From NCBI GenBank assembly GCA_910584095.1, contig CAJTYU010000018.1, positions 1 to 64,000 on the forward strand: a stretch of DNA of 64,000 nt, given 5' to 3'. The stretch comes from an uncultured Dorea sp. GTDB lineage: Bacteria; Bacillota; Clostridia; Lachnospirales; Lachnospiraceae. The first letter of the stretch is position 1. The number at the start of each line of letters is the position of its first letter. The translations under genes were made by a program, and so were the position numbers. Below, one piece after another: positions 1 to 9,185 of this stretch. Under the pieces are notes generated by a model. It made no database searches. It saw nothing but the letters and a program-made list of their open reading frames with translations, and was not told where the DNA came from.

Positions 1-277
1 CCGTACCCATTTCTTCCCATACGTCCTCATCCTGTTTTCCCCCTGTCACAGTTTTCTCTTTATAGGAAACATCCGCCTTATAGGAACCATACGCCGCAAA
101 TGCCAGAATATATGCGGCTGCAGACAGCGCTGTAAACGCCCGCCGCCGGTCATGTGGTGCCCGTATATGACTCTTCCCAGTACCGCTCTCCTTGGACGTC
201 ATTTCCTTTTCATAAAACTCTGTTTTTCCTTTCGCATCGCATAAAAATCCCTCATAGATAATTAAAAAATTATCCAT
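1..277 (-). CDS. Partial hypothetical membrane protein (5' part only)
   Basis: An open minus-strand frame runs from an ATG at 277 to the window edge, so only the N-terminal 92 residues are visible. They comprise a polar stretch of about 40 residues, an arginine-rich patch (HDRRRAF), one probable membrane segment (TALSAAAYILAFAAYGSY) and a charged outer part. I do not recognise the family. The start is uncertain: the ATG at 277 has no clear ribosome site and lies inside an inverted repeat, while the in-frame ATG at 202 has AAAGGAA directly before it. It sits downstream of V-ATPase operon 1 but is separated by a terminator-like hairpin, so it is probably a separate unit. A single-pass membrane protein is inferred; no function can be given. 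Confidence 0.4.
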   Translation of the reverse strand, partial: MDNFLIIYEGFLCDAKGKTEFYEKEMTSKESGTGKSHIRAPHDRRRAFTALSAAAYILAFAAYGSYKADVSYKEKTVTGGKQDEDVWEEMGT

Positions 278-282
278 GAGGG
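249..282 (-). repeat. Near-perfect 34-bp inverted repeat
   Basis: CCCTCAT-A-GATAATT and AATTATC-C-ATGAGGG flank a four-base A loop, giving a 15-position stem with one mismatch. On the minus strand it is followed by ATTTTTA, as in a weak intrinsic terminator, but it also covers the possible start codon at 277. It could therefore act as an operator or a translation-blocking hairpin. Confidence 0.5.
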
Positions 283-480
283 TATCATACATCAAAAAAA
301 TTCTGTTGTGTCCGCTTGTCCTCCAACGGTAATGTTTTGTCCTCGAATTGTATATTTCGTCGAGTTTTCTCACATTTTGCCATTTTACGCAAAATCTTTT
401 ATAAGTGCCTAAATGCAGCTCTGAACAGACAGTCCTTATGTTTTTGATTCAGATAGTAAATAACCCTTTTAACATAGAAA

Positions 481-508
481 CAGGAGCTGCCAAAATAAGC
501 AGCTCCTG
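481..508 (-). terminator. Intrinsic terminator after V-ATPase operon 1
   Basis: CAGGAGCTGC (481-490) pairs perfectly with GCAGCTCCTG (499-508) around an eight-base loop, and on the minus strand it is followed by TTTCTATGTT. It lies about 70 bases past the stop codon of the last ATPase gene (subunit D), where the operon terminator is expected. Confidence 0.75.
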
Positions 509-575
509 CATTTACTCTAATTTTTTTGCCTTTTGAACCACTATGCATCGCAAGTGGTTAAACTTATGAAACCTT

Positions 576-1238
576 CTACGCTTCCCTCTCGCTGTAGTGG
601 TGCGCTTCCTCCAGCATCATATCCTTCACCTTCATCAGACGGATCTGTGAGCTACGCTCATTCTCGTCCAGCTTCATGGTGATATATTTGATCGTCTCCT
701 GTGCATCCGGAATAGTCACATGCTCCAGCGCGTTTACACGCCGTCTGGTCTTTTCGATCTCAGCCGCCATAAGCTGACAGGCCTTCTCGACCTCCGCAAG
801 CTTCAGCATATCCGGCAAAATATCGGCAAGCGACTTCACCGCGCCGTCCAAATCACTGGAAGTAAAGGCAAATCCATAAGAATAGATATCATTGTCATCC
901 GCTGTCCTTGTAGTCGAATTAAAAACAGGGATGTCAACACTCATAACATTCTTATGGCTCACCTCCAGATTAACCTCCTGTTTCGGCGCCATCAGCGCCG
1001 TATTCAGAGTGGCTTCATCCATTCCGGCCTTTGCAATGACAAAATTTTTATTAGCAGAGAGGATTCCGGCTTCTACCTTCTTACGCAGTTCCATATTCTC
1101 CTTAACCAGTTCAAGGAACTGACGCATCAGCTCGTCACGCTTATCTTTGAGGAGCTTATGCCCCCTTCTGGCCGTCACAAGCTTTTTCTTCGTCTTGGTA
1201 AGCTCCATACGGGTAGGAGTAATCTGCTTTGATGCCAT
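576..1238 (-). CDS. atpD: V-type ATP synthase/ATPase subunit D (operon 1)
   Basis: Central-stalk subunit D of a bacterial V/A-type rotary ATPase, coupling the A3B3 catalytic head to the membrane rotor. The 220-residue protein begins with the family pattern MASKQITPTRMELTKTKKKL and is largely two long helices (about residues 5-75 and 150-215) around a short middle domain, as expected for the antiparallel coiled coil of subunit D. It is the last gene of the operon, 153 bases after atpB, and a strong hairpin fills that gap. It is about 14 residues longer than the second subunit D in this window (22424-23044). ntpD is the Enterococcus name. Confidence 0.93.
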   Translation of the reverse strand: MASKQITPTRMELTKTKKKLVTARRGHKLLKDKRDELMRQFLELVKENMELRKKVEAGILSANKNFVIAKAGMDEATLNTALMAPKQEVNLEVSHKNVMSVDIPVFNSTTRTADDNDIYSYGFAFTSSDLDGAVKSLADILPDMLKLAEVEKACQLMAAEIEKTRRRVNALEHVTIPDAQETIKYITMKLDENERSSQIRLMKVKDMMLEEAHHYSEREA

Positions 1239-1329
1239 TTATCTAACCTCCTTTTCCTTCATATCTATGGTTTTCCTTCGCCGTTCCCAGCTCGATTCCG
1301 CTTCGCTGCCGGCTGACACCCTATGCGTC

Positions 1330-1379
1330 TGTACAGAAACAGTTATCTGCAGGCAGACCTGCATAACTGTTTCTGTACA
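1330..1379 (-). repeat. 50-nt hairpin between atpB and atpD
   Basis: TGTACAGAAACAGTTAT (1330-1346) pairs perfectly with ATAACTGTTTCTGTACA (1363-1379). Inside this, GCAGG/CCTGC adds five more pairs around a CAGA loop, with a two-base bulge. No T-run follows, so a full terminator is unlikely; it may be an attenuator, an mRNA-processing site, or a mobile palindromic unit. Confidence 0.7.
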
Positions 1380-1391
1380 TCTGCGCGGGGC

Positions 1392-2765
1392 TTACTGCTT
1401 ACCATAGTATTCATCAAGGAATTTATCGTCGATACGTTTCAACTCTGCTCTTGGCAGCATGGACAGCAATTTCCAGCCGATTTCCAGAGTTTCTTCAATA
1501 CCGCGGTCGTTATTATAACCTTGAGAAACATATTCTTTCTCAAATGCATCAGCAAATTCTGCATACTTTAAGTCGATCTCTGTCAGAGCCGCCTCGCCTA
1601 AGATGGTCATCAATTCCTTCGCATCCTTGCCGCGGGAATATGCGGCAAATAACTGGTTCATGGTATTGGCATGGTCCGCTCTCGTCTTGCCTTCTCCGAT
1701 ACCCTTGTCCTTCAGACGGGACAGGGACGGAAGCACGTCGATCGGCGGCTGTAAGCCCTTACGGTACAGCTCACGGCTTAAGATTACCTGTCCCTCGGTA
1801 ATGTACCCGGTAAGGTCAGGGATCGGATGGGTCTTATCATCCTCCGGCATGGTCAGGATCGGGATCATCGTGATACTTCCATTCCTGCCTCTCTGACGGC
1901 CGGCTCTCTCATACATGGTAGCAAGGTCGGTATACATATAGCCCGGATAGCCGCGGCGTCCCGGAACTTCCTTCTTCGCTGCGGAAATCTCACGGAGCGC
2001 GTCCGCATAGTTGGTAATATCTGTTAAAATAACCAGTACGTGCATCTCTTTCTCGAATGCTAGGTACTCTGCTGCGGTCAGCGCCATACGAGGCGTAGAA
2101 ATACGCTCTACCGCCGGGTCGTTTGCCAAATTGATAAACAGTACGGTTCTGTCAATGGCTCCTGTTTCCTTAAAGGACTCGATAAAGTAGTTGGACTCCT
2201 CGAACGTAATACCCATCGCCGCAAATACAACGGCGAATTTCTCGTCGGTTCCCCGAACCTTCGCCTGTCTCGCAATCTGTGCGGCAAGCTGTGAATGGGG
2301 CAGACCGGAACAGGAGAAAATAGGAAGCTTCTGTCCGCGAACCAGCGTATTCAGGCCGTCGATTGCAGATACGCCTGTCTGGATAAACTCCTCCGGGTAT
2401 ACTCTGGCCGCCGGGTTCATAGGCAGGCCGTTGATATCCCTTCTCTCATCCGGCAGAATCTCCGGTCCGTCGTCAATGGGACGTCCCAGACCGTCGAATA
2501 CACGTCCCAGCATATCTCCGGATACGCCAAGCTCCATGCTGCGTCCTAAGAAACGGACTTTACTGTTGCTAAGATTTATACCGGCAGCATTTTCATAGAG
2601 CTGTACTACAACATTGTCGCCGTCTACTTCCAAAACCTTGCACCGGCGGGTCTCGCCGTTTGCAAGTTCAATCTCGCCGAGTTCGTCAAACGCGACTCCC
2701 TCTACACCTTTTACCATCATCAGCGGTCCGGCAACTTCCTGTATGGTTCTATATTCCTTTGGCAT
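1392..2765 (-). CDS. atpB: V-type ATPase subunit B (operon 1)
   Basis: Non-catalytic nucleotide-binding subunit of the A3B3 head. The 457-residue length is normal for the family. It starts MPKEYRTIQEVAGPLMMVKG, keeps the conserved core (SAIDGLNTLVRGQKLPIFS; FEESNYFIESF; GRRGYPGYMYTDLATMYERA; PILTMPEDDKTHPIPDLTGY) and lacks a canonical Walker A motif, as B subunits do. The gene follows atpA by only three bases, so the two head subunits are co-translated. The C-terminal part (about residues 350-457) is the usual helical bundle. Second copy: 23013-24422. Confidence 0.96.
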   Translation of the reverse strand: MPKEYRTIQEVAGPLMMVKGVEGVAFDELGEIELANGETRRCKVLEVDGDNVVVQLYENAAGINLSNSKVRFLGRSMELGVSGDMLGRVFDGLGRPIDDGPEILPDERRDINGLPMNPAARVYPEEFIQTGVSAIDGLNTLVRGQKLPIFSCSGLPHSQLAAQIARQAKVRGTDEKFAVVFAAMGITFEESNYFIESFKETGAIDRTVLFINLANDPAVERISTPRMALTAAEYLAFEKEMHVLVILTDITNYADALREISAAKKEVPGRRGYPGYMYTDLATMYERAGRQRGRNGSITMIPILTMPEDDKTHPIPDLTGYITEGQVILSRELYRKGLQPPIDVLPSLSRLKDKGIGEGKTRADHANTMNQLFAAYSRGKDAKELMTILGEAALTEIDLKYAEFADAFEKEYVSQGYNNDRGIEETLEIGWKLLSMLPRAELKRIDDKFLDEYYGKQ

Positions 2766-2768
2766 AAT

Positions 2769-4538
2769 TTAGAAGTCCTCCTTCCCGAATGCTCCTGAAA
2801 TCTCTTCGTGGAGCTCGTTCATAATCTTCTCATATTCTGTCTCAATATCTTCAGCCTTTGTATATTTGTAACGGCCGATTCTCTCTCTTACATCCATTCC
2901 AAGGAGCACCTTCATGGACGCGCCCTTACCCAGCGCCTCGGAAGCCAGTTCATAGAACGCAACTACCAGCTTCATCATCAGATACTGCTTTCTGAGCGGC
3001 GTGTAGGTATCTACTTCATGGAAAGAGTTCTGGTGCAGGAAGTCCTCACGGATGGATCTTGCCGCTTCCATCTTCAGACGGTCGATGGGCGATAACGCGT
3101 CCATACCTACCATCTGTACGATCTCTTCCAAAGCTGCCTCTTCAGTCAGAAGGCTCATCATCTTCTGGCGGTCTTCCATCCAGTCCTCTGCAACGGTTTC
3201 ATTGAACCAGGTCTGCATATTATCCAGGTACAGAGAATAGCTGGTCAGCCAGTTAATAGCCGGGAAATGTCTCTTATATGCAAGAGCGGCATCCAGTCCC
3301 CAGAATACCTTTACAATACGAAGGGTCGCCTGGGATACCGGCTCGGAGGTATCGCCGCCCGGAGGCGATACGGCGCCGATTACAGACAGAGCGCCTTCTC
3401 TCTTATCCTGTCCTAACGACTGCACGCGTCCCGCTCTCTCGTAGAACTCTGCCAGACGGGAACCCAAATATGCCGGGTAACCTTCCTCGCCGGGCATCTC
3501 TTCCAGACGTCCGGACATCTCGCGAAGCGCCTCGGCCCAACGGGAGGTAGAATCCGCCATCAAAGCTACGGAATATCCCATATCGCGGAAATACTCCGCA
3601 ATCGTAATACCTGTATAAATAGAAGCCTCACGAGCCGCAAACGGCATGTCTGACGTATTGGCAATCAAGACAGTTCTCTCCATCAGGGAACGTCCCGTCT
3701 TCGGGTCTTTCAGCTCCGGAAATTCGTTCAGAACGTCGGTCATCTCGTTACCGCGCTCTCCGCATCCGATATAAACCACAATATCCGCTTCCGCCCATTT
3801 TGCAAGCTGATGCTGGATAACCGTCTTACCGCTTCCAAATGGTCCCGGAACGGCAGCAACGCCTCCCTTTGCAATCGGGAAGAACGTATCGACAACACGC
3901 TGGCCTGTAACAAGCGGCGCGTCAAGCGGCAGTTTCTTCACATAAGGACGTCCCTTACGAACCGGCCACTTCTGCATCATGGTAAGTTCTTTGTCGCCCT
4001 CATCAGTTGTAATCACAGCTACCACTTCTTCTACGGTAAATTCACCGGACTTCACTTCTTTTACCGTACCCTTCACACCGTAAGGAACCATGATTTTCTG
4101 CTGTACAACAGCGGTTTCCTGTACGGTTCCCAGTACGTCTCCGGCCTCTACGGTATCGCCGGCCTTCGCAGCCGGGACAAATTCCCACTTCTTATCTCTT
4201 TTCAGGGAAGCAACTTCCACACCGCGCTGTAAGTTATTTCCTGAAATCTTCATAATGTCGTCAAGCGGACGCTGAATCCCGTCATAAATACTGGTAATAA
4301 GACCAGGTCCCAGCTCAACGGACATAGGCGCGCCTGTAGACTCTACCGGCTCGCCGGGTCCAAGGCCTGACGTCTCCTCGTATACCTGGATGGATGCCTC
4401 GTCGCCGTGCATCTCGATAATCTCTCCAATCAAACGCCGCTTACTAACACGTACAACGTCGGACATATTGGCATCACGCATACCGGATGCGATAACCAAA
4501 GGTCCTGCTACTTTTTTTATTGTACCAATACTACTCAT
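2769..4538 (-). CDS. atpA: V-type ATPase catalytic subunit A (operon 1)
   Basis: Catalytic subunit of the rotary ATPase head. The 589-residue protein has the Walker A loop GPFGSGKT at residues 232-239, the non-homologous insert of A-type subunits at about residues 110-190, and the conserved stretch DSTSRWAEALREMSGRLEEM further on. The N-terminal beta barrel begins GTIKKVAGPLVIASG. It lies 17 bases after the F subunit gene and three bases before atpB, within the E-C-F-A-B-D arrangement typical of E. hirae-like sodium V-ATPases. Ion specificity is set by the K subunit rather than by this protein. Confidence 0.97.
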   Translation of the reverse strand: MSSIGTIKKVAGPLVIASGMRDANMSDVVRVSKRRLIGEIIEMHGDEASIQVYEETSGLGPGEPVESTGAPMSVELGPGLITSIYDGIQRPLDDIMKISGNNLQRGVEVASLKRDKKWEFVPAAKAGDTVEAGDVLGTVQETAVVQQKIMVPYGVKGTVKEVKSGEFTVEEVVAVITTDEGDKELTMMQKWPVRKGRPYVKKLPLDAPLVTGQRVVDTFFPIAKGGVAAVPGPFGSGKTVIQHQLAKWAEADIVVYIGCGERGNEMTDVLNEFPELKDPKTGRSLMERTVLIANTSDMPFAAREASIYTGITIAEYFRDMGYSVALMADSTSRWAEALREMSGRLEEMPGEEGYPAYLGSRLAEFYERAGRVQSLGQDKREGALSVIGAVSPPGGDTSEPVSQATLRIVKVFWGLDAALAYKRHFPAINWLTSYSLYLDNMQTWFNETVAEDWMEDRQKMMSLLTEEAALEEIVQMVGMDALSPIDRLKMEAARSIREDFLHQNSFHEVDTYTPLRKQYLMMKLVVAFYELASEALGKGASMKVLLGMDVRERIGRYKYTKAEDIETEYEKIMNELHEEISGAFGKEDF

Positions 4539-4555
4539 TTTGATTAATCACCCCA

Positions 4556-4873
4556 CTATTCACCAAACAATATATCGGAACCTACCGCTGTTTCCACAGA
4601 CTTCTTTACTCCTGCGACTCCTGCTCCTGTGTTGCCTGAAACTCCAGGGATCTGGATAATTGCAGGACTAATCTGCTCCTGATATCTTGAAATCTCATGT
4701 TTTAACTGTGCCGCCATGGCTTCTGTGATATAAATAATCCCATACTTCCCATCTGCAAGCTGATGCAGTATTCTGGCCGCCTCTGAAGGGTCTTTTACCG
4801 GAAATGTATCCAGGCCCAGAGTGGCAAAACCGTAAATACTGTCATAATCGCCCATTACTGCAACCTTATACAT
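4556..4873 (-). CDS. atpF: V-type ATPase subunit F (operon 1)
   Basis: Small central-stalk subunit that binds subunit D. The 105-residue protein starts MYKVAVMGDYDSIYGFATLG, matching the family's Rossmann-like opening, and continues with YGIIYITEAMAAQL. The C-terminal segment forms a helix with PGVSGN before it. Its start overlaps the end of the C subunit gene by 8 bases, indicating translational coupling. It corresponds to ntpG of E. hirae; annotation letters for this subunit differ between species. Confidence 0.92.
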   Translation of the reverse strand: MYKVAVMGDYDSIYGFATLGLDTFPVKDPSEAARILHQLADGKYGIIYITEAMAAQLKHEISRYQEQISPAIIQIPGVSGNTGAGVAGVKKSVETAVGSDILFGE

Positions 4874-5834
4874 ACATTTCCCTTACCCTTTCCCGGATCG
4901 ACTCATCTGACAGGCCGTTCTGCTTTCCTGACAGGATGATTCTCACCGTTTTTATTTCATTTTGTCTGGCAATTACATAGGCCACCACCGGCCCTATGCC
5001 AAATGCCTTATATTTCTGTGGACTGATGGTCTGAATGATTCGATTGTCACACCAGCGCTCAAATGCAGAAGGAGACTCTGCCAGAGCGTCAGCCCCTTCC
5101 GTATATTCCGTCCCCTGCAGGTATTCCCGGACCGCATCCATGCCTCCGAGAGCTGCCTTCGCAAGCTGACTCACGCTCAGGCTGTCACATTCTGCCATTG
5201 CCCGATTCATAAAATCCAAAGACTTCGCGGTTTTTGCCGAACGCACTGCAATCTTGATGTCTGCCACGGCTACGGTAGATTCTGCGTAATCCCGGATGAT
5301 TGCATCCTTTGCTTCTCTTCCGGCTTTCCTGATCGCCTCCAGAGCAGCTCTGTCGATAATGACATCGCACATCTGCCCGTCTCTGGTATGAAGAAGAGAC
5401 TCATAGGCCTCGCCTGCCGCCTCCTGCATCTCTTTCGGAAGCCGGTCGAACTCCTTCTCCTTTATGATTGCAAGCATCTCGTCGCCCGGAATGCTTACAT
5501 CGTCATAAAAGATATGGCGCTCCATCTCTTCCGTACACACTTCCTTGATTGCAGCCTTCAGATTGTGGAACAGCTTGGGGTAAGACAGTACGTTAAATGT
5601 CTCCATCGGTATGTGCAGTTCTTTCACGATCTCCCAAATCTTTTCCTCTTCTCTGGACAGCATGGCTTCCGCATTCAAACCGGTCTCCGTATCGCCCCAG
5701 CCCTTTTCAGCCAAGAGCTGCAGACACTGTTCATAGGTCTGGCACGCCATAAGCTGATCAATGCCGGAATTTGAAAACAGCGAGACCTCCAGCGCCCGTA
5801 TGCGCGCAACCGCGTAAGTATATTGTTCACTCAT
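4866..5834 (-). CDS. atpC: V-type ATPase subunit C (operon 1)
   Basis: Subunit C (the d-like socket between the central shaft and the K ring). It is 322 residues, all-helical, opening with YAVARIRALEVSLFSNSGID and ending QNGLSDESIRERVREMYV, the usual layout of the AC39/C family. It overlaps the downstream F gene by 8 bases and follows the E gene by 23 bases. No membrane segment is expected or seen. The second-operon copy is longer (349 residues, 29606-30655) and sits at a different place in its operon. Confidence 0.93.
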   Translation of the reverse strand: MSEQYTYAVARIRALEVSLFSNSGIDQLMACQTYEQCLQLLAEKGWGDTETGLNAEAMLSREEEKIWEIVKELHIPMETFNVLSYPKLFHNLKAAIKEVCTEEMERHIFYDDVSIPGDEMLAIIKEKEFDRLPKEMQEAAGEAYESLLHTRDGQMCDVIIDRAALEAIRKAGREAKDAIIRDYAESTVAVADIKIAVRSAKTAKSLDFMNRAMAECDSLSVSQLAKAALGGMDAVREYLQGTEYTEGADALAESPSAFERWCDNRIIQTISPQKYKAFGIGPVVAYVIARQNEIKTVRIILSGKQNGLSDESIRERVREMYV

Positions 5835-5857
5835 GCTACATTTTCCTTTCTTACGCG

Positions 5858-6448
5858 TTAAAATAGAATATGATGAATCTTATCCGCAAACTCATCTCTC
5901 TTCGCATCAAATATTGCCTTCAATGTGCAATTCTCTTCAATTCCGCCATAAGCAAGAACAAAGCCGTTCTCGATATTTCTTCCTTCTCCCGAAATATCAA
6001 GCTTCCCGCCCTTCGCTTCCGCAAGCTTATTCACATCGCTCTTAAAACTCTTCGGCATCCTTGCAAGATCCGCCTGGGAGAAATACATGATTCCATCCTG
6101 AGGAAGGATATATTTATCTGCCAGCTTCAAAAGCATTGCAAAATATTCCCCTGTTTCCATCGTCTTCAGCCTCTCATAAGACTGGTCCAGCACCTCTGCG
6201 ATCACTTCCTGCTTCGCTGCCAGAAGCTTTGTCCTCTTCTGCAGGTCGATGGAAGACAGAATTCGCTCCCTATAGTTCGCAACATCCTTGTCTGATCTTT
6301 GGGAAATGTTTGCGGCGGACTTTTCGGCATCTGCTTTTGCCTCTTCAAGAATCTCTCCTGCCTTGCGGTTCGCTTCTGCTATCTTACTGTCAGCCAAAGC
6401 CTTCGCTTCGTCCAGAATCTGACTTTTCATTTTCTCTAATCCAGTCAT
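5858..6448 (-). CDS. atpE: V-type ATPase subunit E (operon 1)
   Basis: Peripheral-stalk (stator) subunit E, 196 residues. Residues 1-80 form a long charged helix rich in Ala, Glu and Lys (KMKSQILDEAKALADSKIAE), which pairs with the G/H subunit. The C-terminal half is the globular head that binds the catalytic subunits; the NGFVLAYGGIEENCTL stretch is characteristic. It sits between the K and C genes as in other operons of this order. Confidence 0.9.
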   Translation of the reverse strand: MTGLEKMKSQILDEAKALADSKIAEANRKAGEILEEAKADAEKSAANISQRSDKDVANYRERILSSIDLQKRTKLLAAKQEVIAEVLDQSYERLKTMETGEYFAMLLKLADKYILPQDGIMYFSQADLARMPKSFKSDVNKLAEAKGGKLDISGEGRNIENGFVLAYGGIEENCTLKAIFDAKRDEFADKIHHILF

Positions 6449-6491
6449 TCTTCGCTCTCCTTTTCCCTGATTTCTCCTATCTGTTCAGCCA

Positions 6492-6986
6492 TTAAACCTG
6501 TACGCCGCTTACTGCCAGGAAAGAAATCAGAAGTGCAAGGATCGCATAGGTCTCAACCATTGCGGGGAACAGCATCGCCTTACCGAACTGATCTGGTCTC
6601 TTTGCAATAATGCCGATAGATGCGGCGGAAGTCATTCCCTGATATTTACCGGAAATCAAACCTACGATACCGATCGGCAGACATGCCGCAAGAATCAGAA
6701 GTCCTGTCTGCGGGTCAAGCTGTGCTGCGCCGCCGCCGATAATACCAATCTTAGAAAGCGTAATGAAGCCGATCAGCAGTCCGTACAGACCCTGTGTACC
6801 GGGAAGAAGCTGCATAACCAGTACCTGACCGAACTTGCTTGGATCCTCTGTAACAACGCCTGCTGCTGCCTGTCCTGCAATACCTACGCCGATCGCGGAG
6901 CCTGCGCCCGCAAGAAATACCGCTACCGCCGCGCCAAGCAGTGCATATACAAGACCTAAATTACTCCAAATACTGATACCTTCCAT
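6492..6986 (-). CDS. atpK: V-type ATPase rotor subunit K, sodium-type
   Basis: Membrane rotor (proteolipid) subunit that carries the translocated ion. The 164-residue protein has four membrane helices as two hairpins and one essential carboxylate, Glu145 in the last helix (AMVETYAILALLIS). It has the full ligand set known for the E. hirae sodium V-ATPase: Leu61, Thr64 and Gln65 in LLPGTQGLYG, a Gln in the third helix (Gln116, ISGKYQG) and the glutamate. Sodium specificity is therefore an inference from conserved residues. It differs strongly from the K subunit of operon 2 (27172-27606). Confidence 0.94.
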   Translation of the reverse strand: MEGISIWSNLGLVYALLGAAVAVFLAGAGSAIGVGIAGQAAAGVVTEDPSKFGQVLVMQLLPGTQGLYGLLIGFITLSKIGIIGGGAAQLDPQTGLLILAACLPIGIVGLISGKYQGMTSAASIGIIAKRPDQFGKAMLFPAMVETYAILALLISFLAVSGVQV

Positions 6987-7123
6987 TATAATGTTCCTCC
7001 TTTAATCATCATTTCTTAAACTTATCCTTCCGGATGTCCTATTATACTGCCGTCTGCTCTCATCATACAAAGCAGCCTCCTTATTTCCATCCGGATATTC
7101 ATCTCATAAATGGCGTCCGCCAA

Positions 7124-9148
7124 TTAATTACCTTCCGTTCCATCCTGAACCGTCACATACACGGTATCCGACTCAAATGGATGGAACGCCCTGCCGCCGC
7201 CCTCGTAGAATTTGCCAAAGAACTCTACGAACTGGAGACGGTTGGTGTGTACATAAGCTCCCAGCAGATTGATCGCAAGGTTCAGCGTATGTCCCACAAT
7301 AAATATAAGAATAAATACAATCGCTCCCACGATTCCGTTTCCTGCCATGCTCGCCATCTGGTTAATTACCGAGGCGATAACTCCTGTGGCAAGTCCCAGC
7401 GCCAGCAGACGGGAATAGGATAATACGTCGCTGAGCCACCCTGTGATATTATAAAGATCATATGCGCCTAACGCCAGTCTCAAGGCAGGATTCTTATTCG
7501 CCCGCCCTGACATGAGAACCAGTCCCAAAGCTCCCGCAATGGCCAGTCCCTTCGCCAGCATATTAAGAGCGTCTGGGAATACTACCTTCGATCCCATAAT
7601 TGATGCGAAAATATCCGTCGGGATCAGCATCAGGATCAAGCCGATGAGAAAAGCATACCACAAAACTACGTCGCAGAAAAAGTCCAGCATATTTCCGTCC
7701 TTGATCAGCATATAGCCCTTAATCCCCAGACCCACAAACAAATGGACAAGTCCAAATGCCAGAGAATAGATCAAAAGCTTCATCGGATCATTTAACGGCG
7801 CAAACCATAGCGCCGGTACGGTAACCGTCTTTCCGAAAAACGTCGCCGACACGATATCTACTACATTTCCAAAATATCCGCCGAATAGGATTCCCCAAAT
7901 CAGCGTGGAAATACCGCAGTACATAAACATCTTCATCATCTTTTTCATTCCTGCGCCCATCCGCGGGAACTTCTTCAATACCACAAAACATGCAATCGCT
8001 AAAATTGCCCCATATGCCGCGTCAGACAGCATCATACCAAAGAAAAATACATAGAAGAACGACATAATCGTTGTCGGATCAAATTCTCCCTTATGCGGCA
8101 GTGCATAGGACTCCAGCACGCCTTCCACACTGGCTGAGAAACCGTTGTTGCTCAAGATTACCGGCGGATCCTCTTCTTCCTTCAGCTCTTCCACGTCCAC
8201 GATACAGTCATACTTACCGCCGATCGCCTTCTCTACGGAAGGAACATATTTCTTTGCCACATAACCGCTGATAATAAAAGTCCTCTGTGACTGCGGCAGG
8301 GTTCCGAGTATCTCATACTTCTCTGCACGGATACGGAAGTAATCTGAAACCACCTTCAGTTCTTCCCTGATTCCTTCCTTCCCTTCAATCTCCTTCGTGA
8401 CCTCTGCGATCCGGGACTCCAGCTTCTTCTTCTCCGCCTCATAGTCAGCCTTCGCCTGCTGCGGAATCTTATCCGACGTCTGGGTCGGTCTTGCAAAGCC
8501 TCCGGCCCTCAGCGCATCCTCCACCGTACGCTCGGCATCCTTCATACAGAATACGGCAAGATACGCGGCGTCTTTATCGGAAGCAATCATTTCTACATCT
8601 GCCGCCTCTGCCTCCGGAGCATGTGCCGCGATCAGCTGATATACTGTCTCCCGCGCAGTTCCCGGGGCCATAGTACCTAACAGCATCGCGGTCTTTGACG
8701 TTCCGCTGAAATTCATGGGTACATCCAGAGCCATCCACGGCCGTAAGCTTTCGATCTGATTCTCCAGCTTCAATATGCCGGCTTTGCACTCCGCAATCTC
8801 CTTGCTGAAGTCCAGCAAGGCTTTGGCCTCCCTCATAATTTCCTTTTTCTTGGAAACAGTCTTCTGAAACTGATCCTGTCCCACAAGCTTCTTTCCTTCC
8901 AGACCTGCAAACAACGATTTCTTCTCCGGAGCGTACTGATTCAGTACATCCAGCGCATGATCCGCTGTCTGGGCATTCCTCTCAAACCCTTGTCTGGCAT
9001 TCATTGTGTCCATCCGTTCAAAATCTTCATCATCCTCGATCAATTGGCTGATCTCCATGATCCCCATAGACTGAAGCTTCTCCAAGATGGCTTTACGGTC
9101 TTTCTTAAGCGCGCAGATACTCACTCTTTGCATCTGCAGTACTGCCAT
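7124..9148 (-). CDS. atpI: V-type ATPase subunit I (operon 1)
   Basis: Stator membrane subunit I (the a-subunit homologue), which forms the ion half-channels against the K ring. The 674-residue protein has a cytoplasmic helical N-terminal half (residues 1 to about 355, with coiled-coil stretches such as KADYEAEKKKLESRIAEVTK) and a C-terminal half with seven or eight membrane helices beginning near TTIMSFFYVFFFGMMLSDAA. The later segment LSYSRLLALGLATGVIASV contains the conserved Arg facing the rotor glutamate. A 137-base gap without an ORF separates it from the K gene. Confidence 0.95.
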   Translation of the reverse strand: MAVLQMQRVSICALKKDRKAILEKLQSMGIMEISQLIEDDEDFERMDTMNARQGFERNAQTADHALDVLNQYAPEKKSLFAGLEGKKLVGQDQFQKTVSKKKEIMREAKALLDFSKEIAECKAGILKLENQIESLRPWMALDVPMNFSGTSKTAMLLGTMAPGTARETVYQLIAAHAPEAEAADVEMIASDKDAAYLAVFCMKDAERTVEDALRAGGFARPTQTSDKIPQQAKADYEAEKKKLESRIAEVTKEIEGKEGIREELKVVSDYFRIRAEKYEILGTLPQSQRTFIISGYVAKKYVPSVEKAIGGKYDCIVDVEELKEEEDPPVILSNNGFSASVEGVLESYALPHKGEFDPTTIMSFFYVFFFGMMLSDAAYGAILAIACFVVLKKFPRMGAGMKKMMKMFMYCGISTLIWGILFGGYFGNVVDIVSATFFGKTVTVPALWFAPLNDPMKLLIYSLAFGLVHLFVGLGIKGYMLIKDGNMLDFFCDVVLWYAFLIGLILMLIPTDIFASIMGSKVVFPDALNMLAKGLAIAGALGLVLMSGRANKNPALRLALGAYDLYNITGWLSDVLSYSRLLALGLATGVIASVINQMASMAGNGIVGAIVFILIFIVGHTLNLAINLLGAYVHTNRLQFVEFFGKFYEGGGRAFHPFESDTVYVTVQDGTEGN

Positions 9149-9185
9149 AACCGCATCCCTCCTTTACTCATTACTATATGCCGGA

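Noticed and set aside
4962..5774. 270-codon plus-strand frame in V-ATPase operon 1
   Set aside because: It is antisense to the clearly real C subunit gene and lacks any coherent protein signal.
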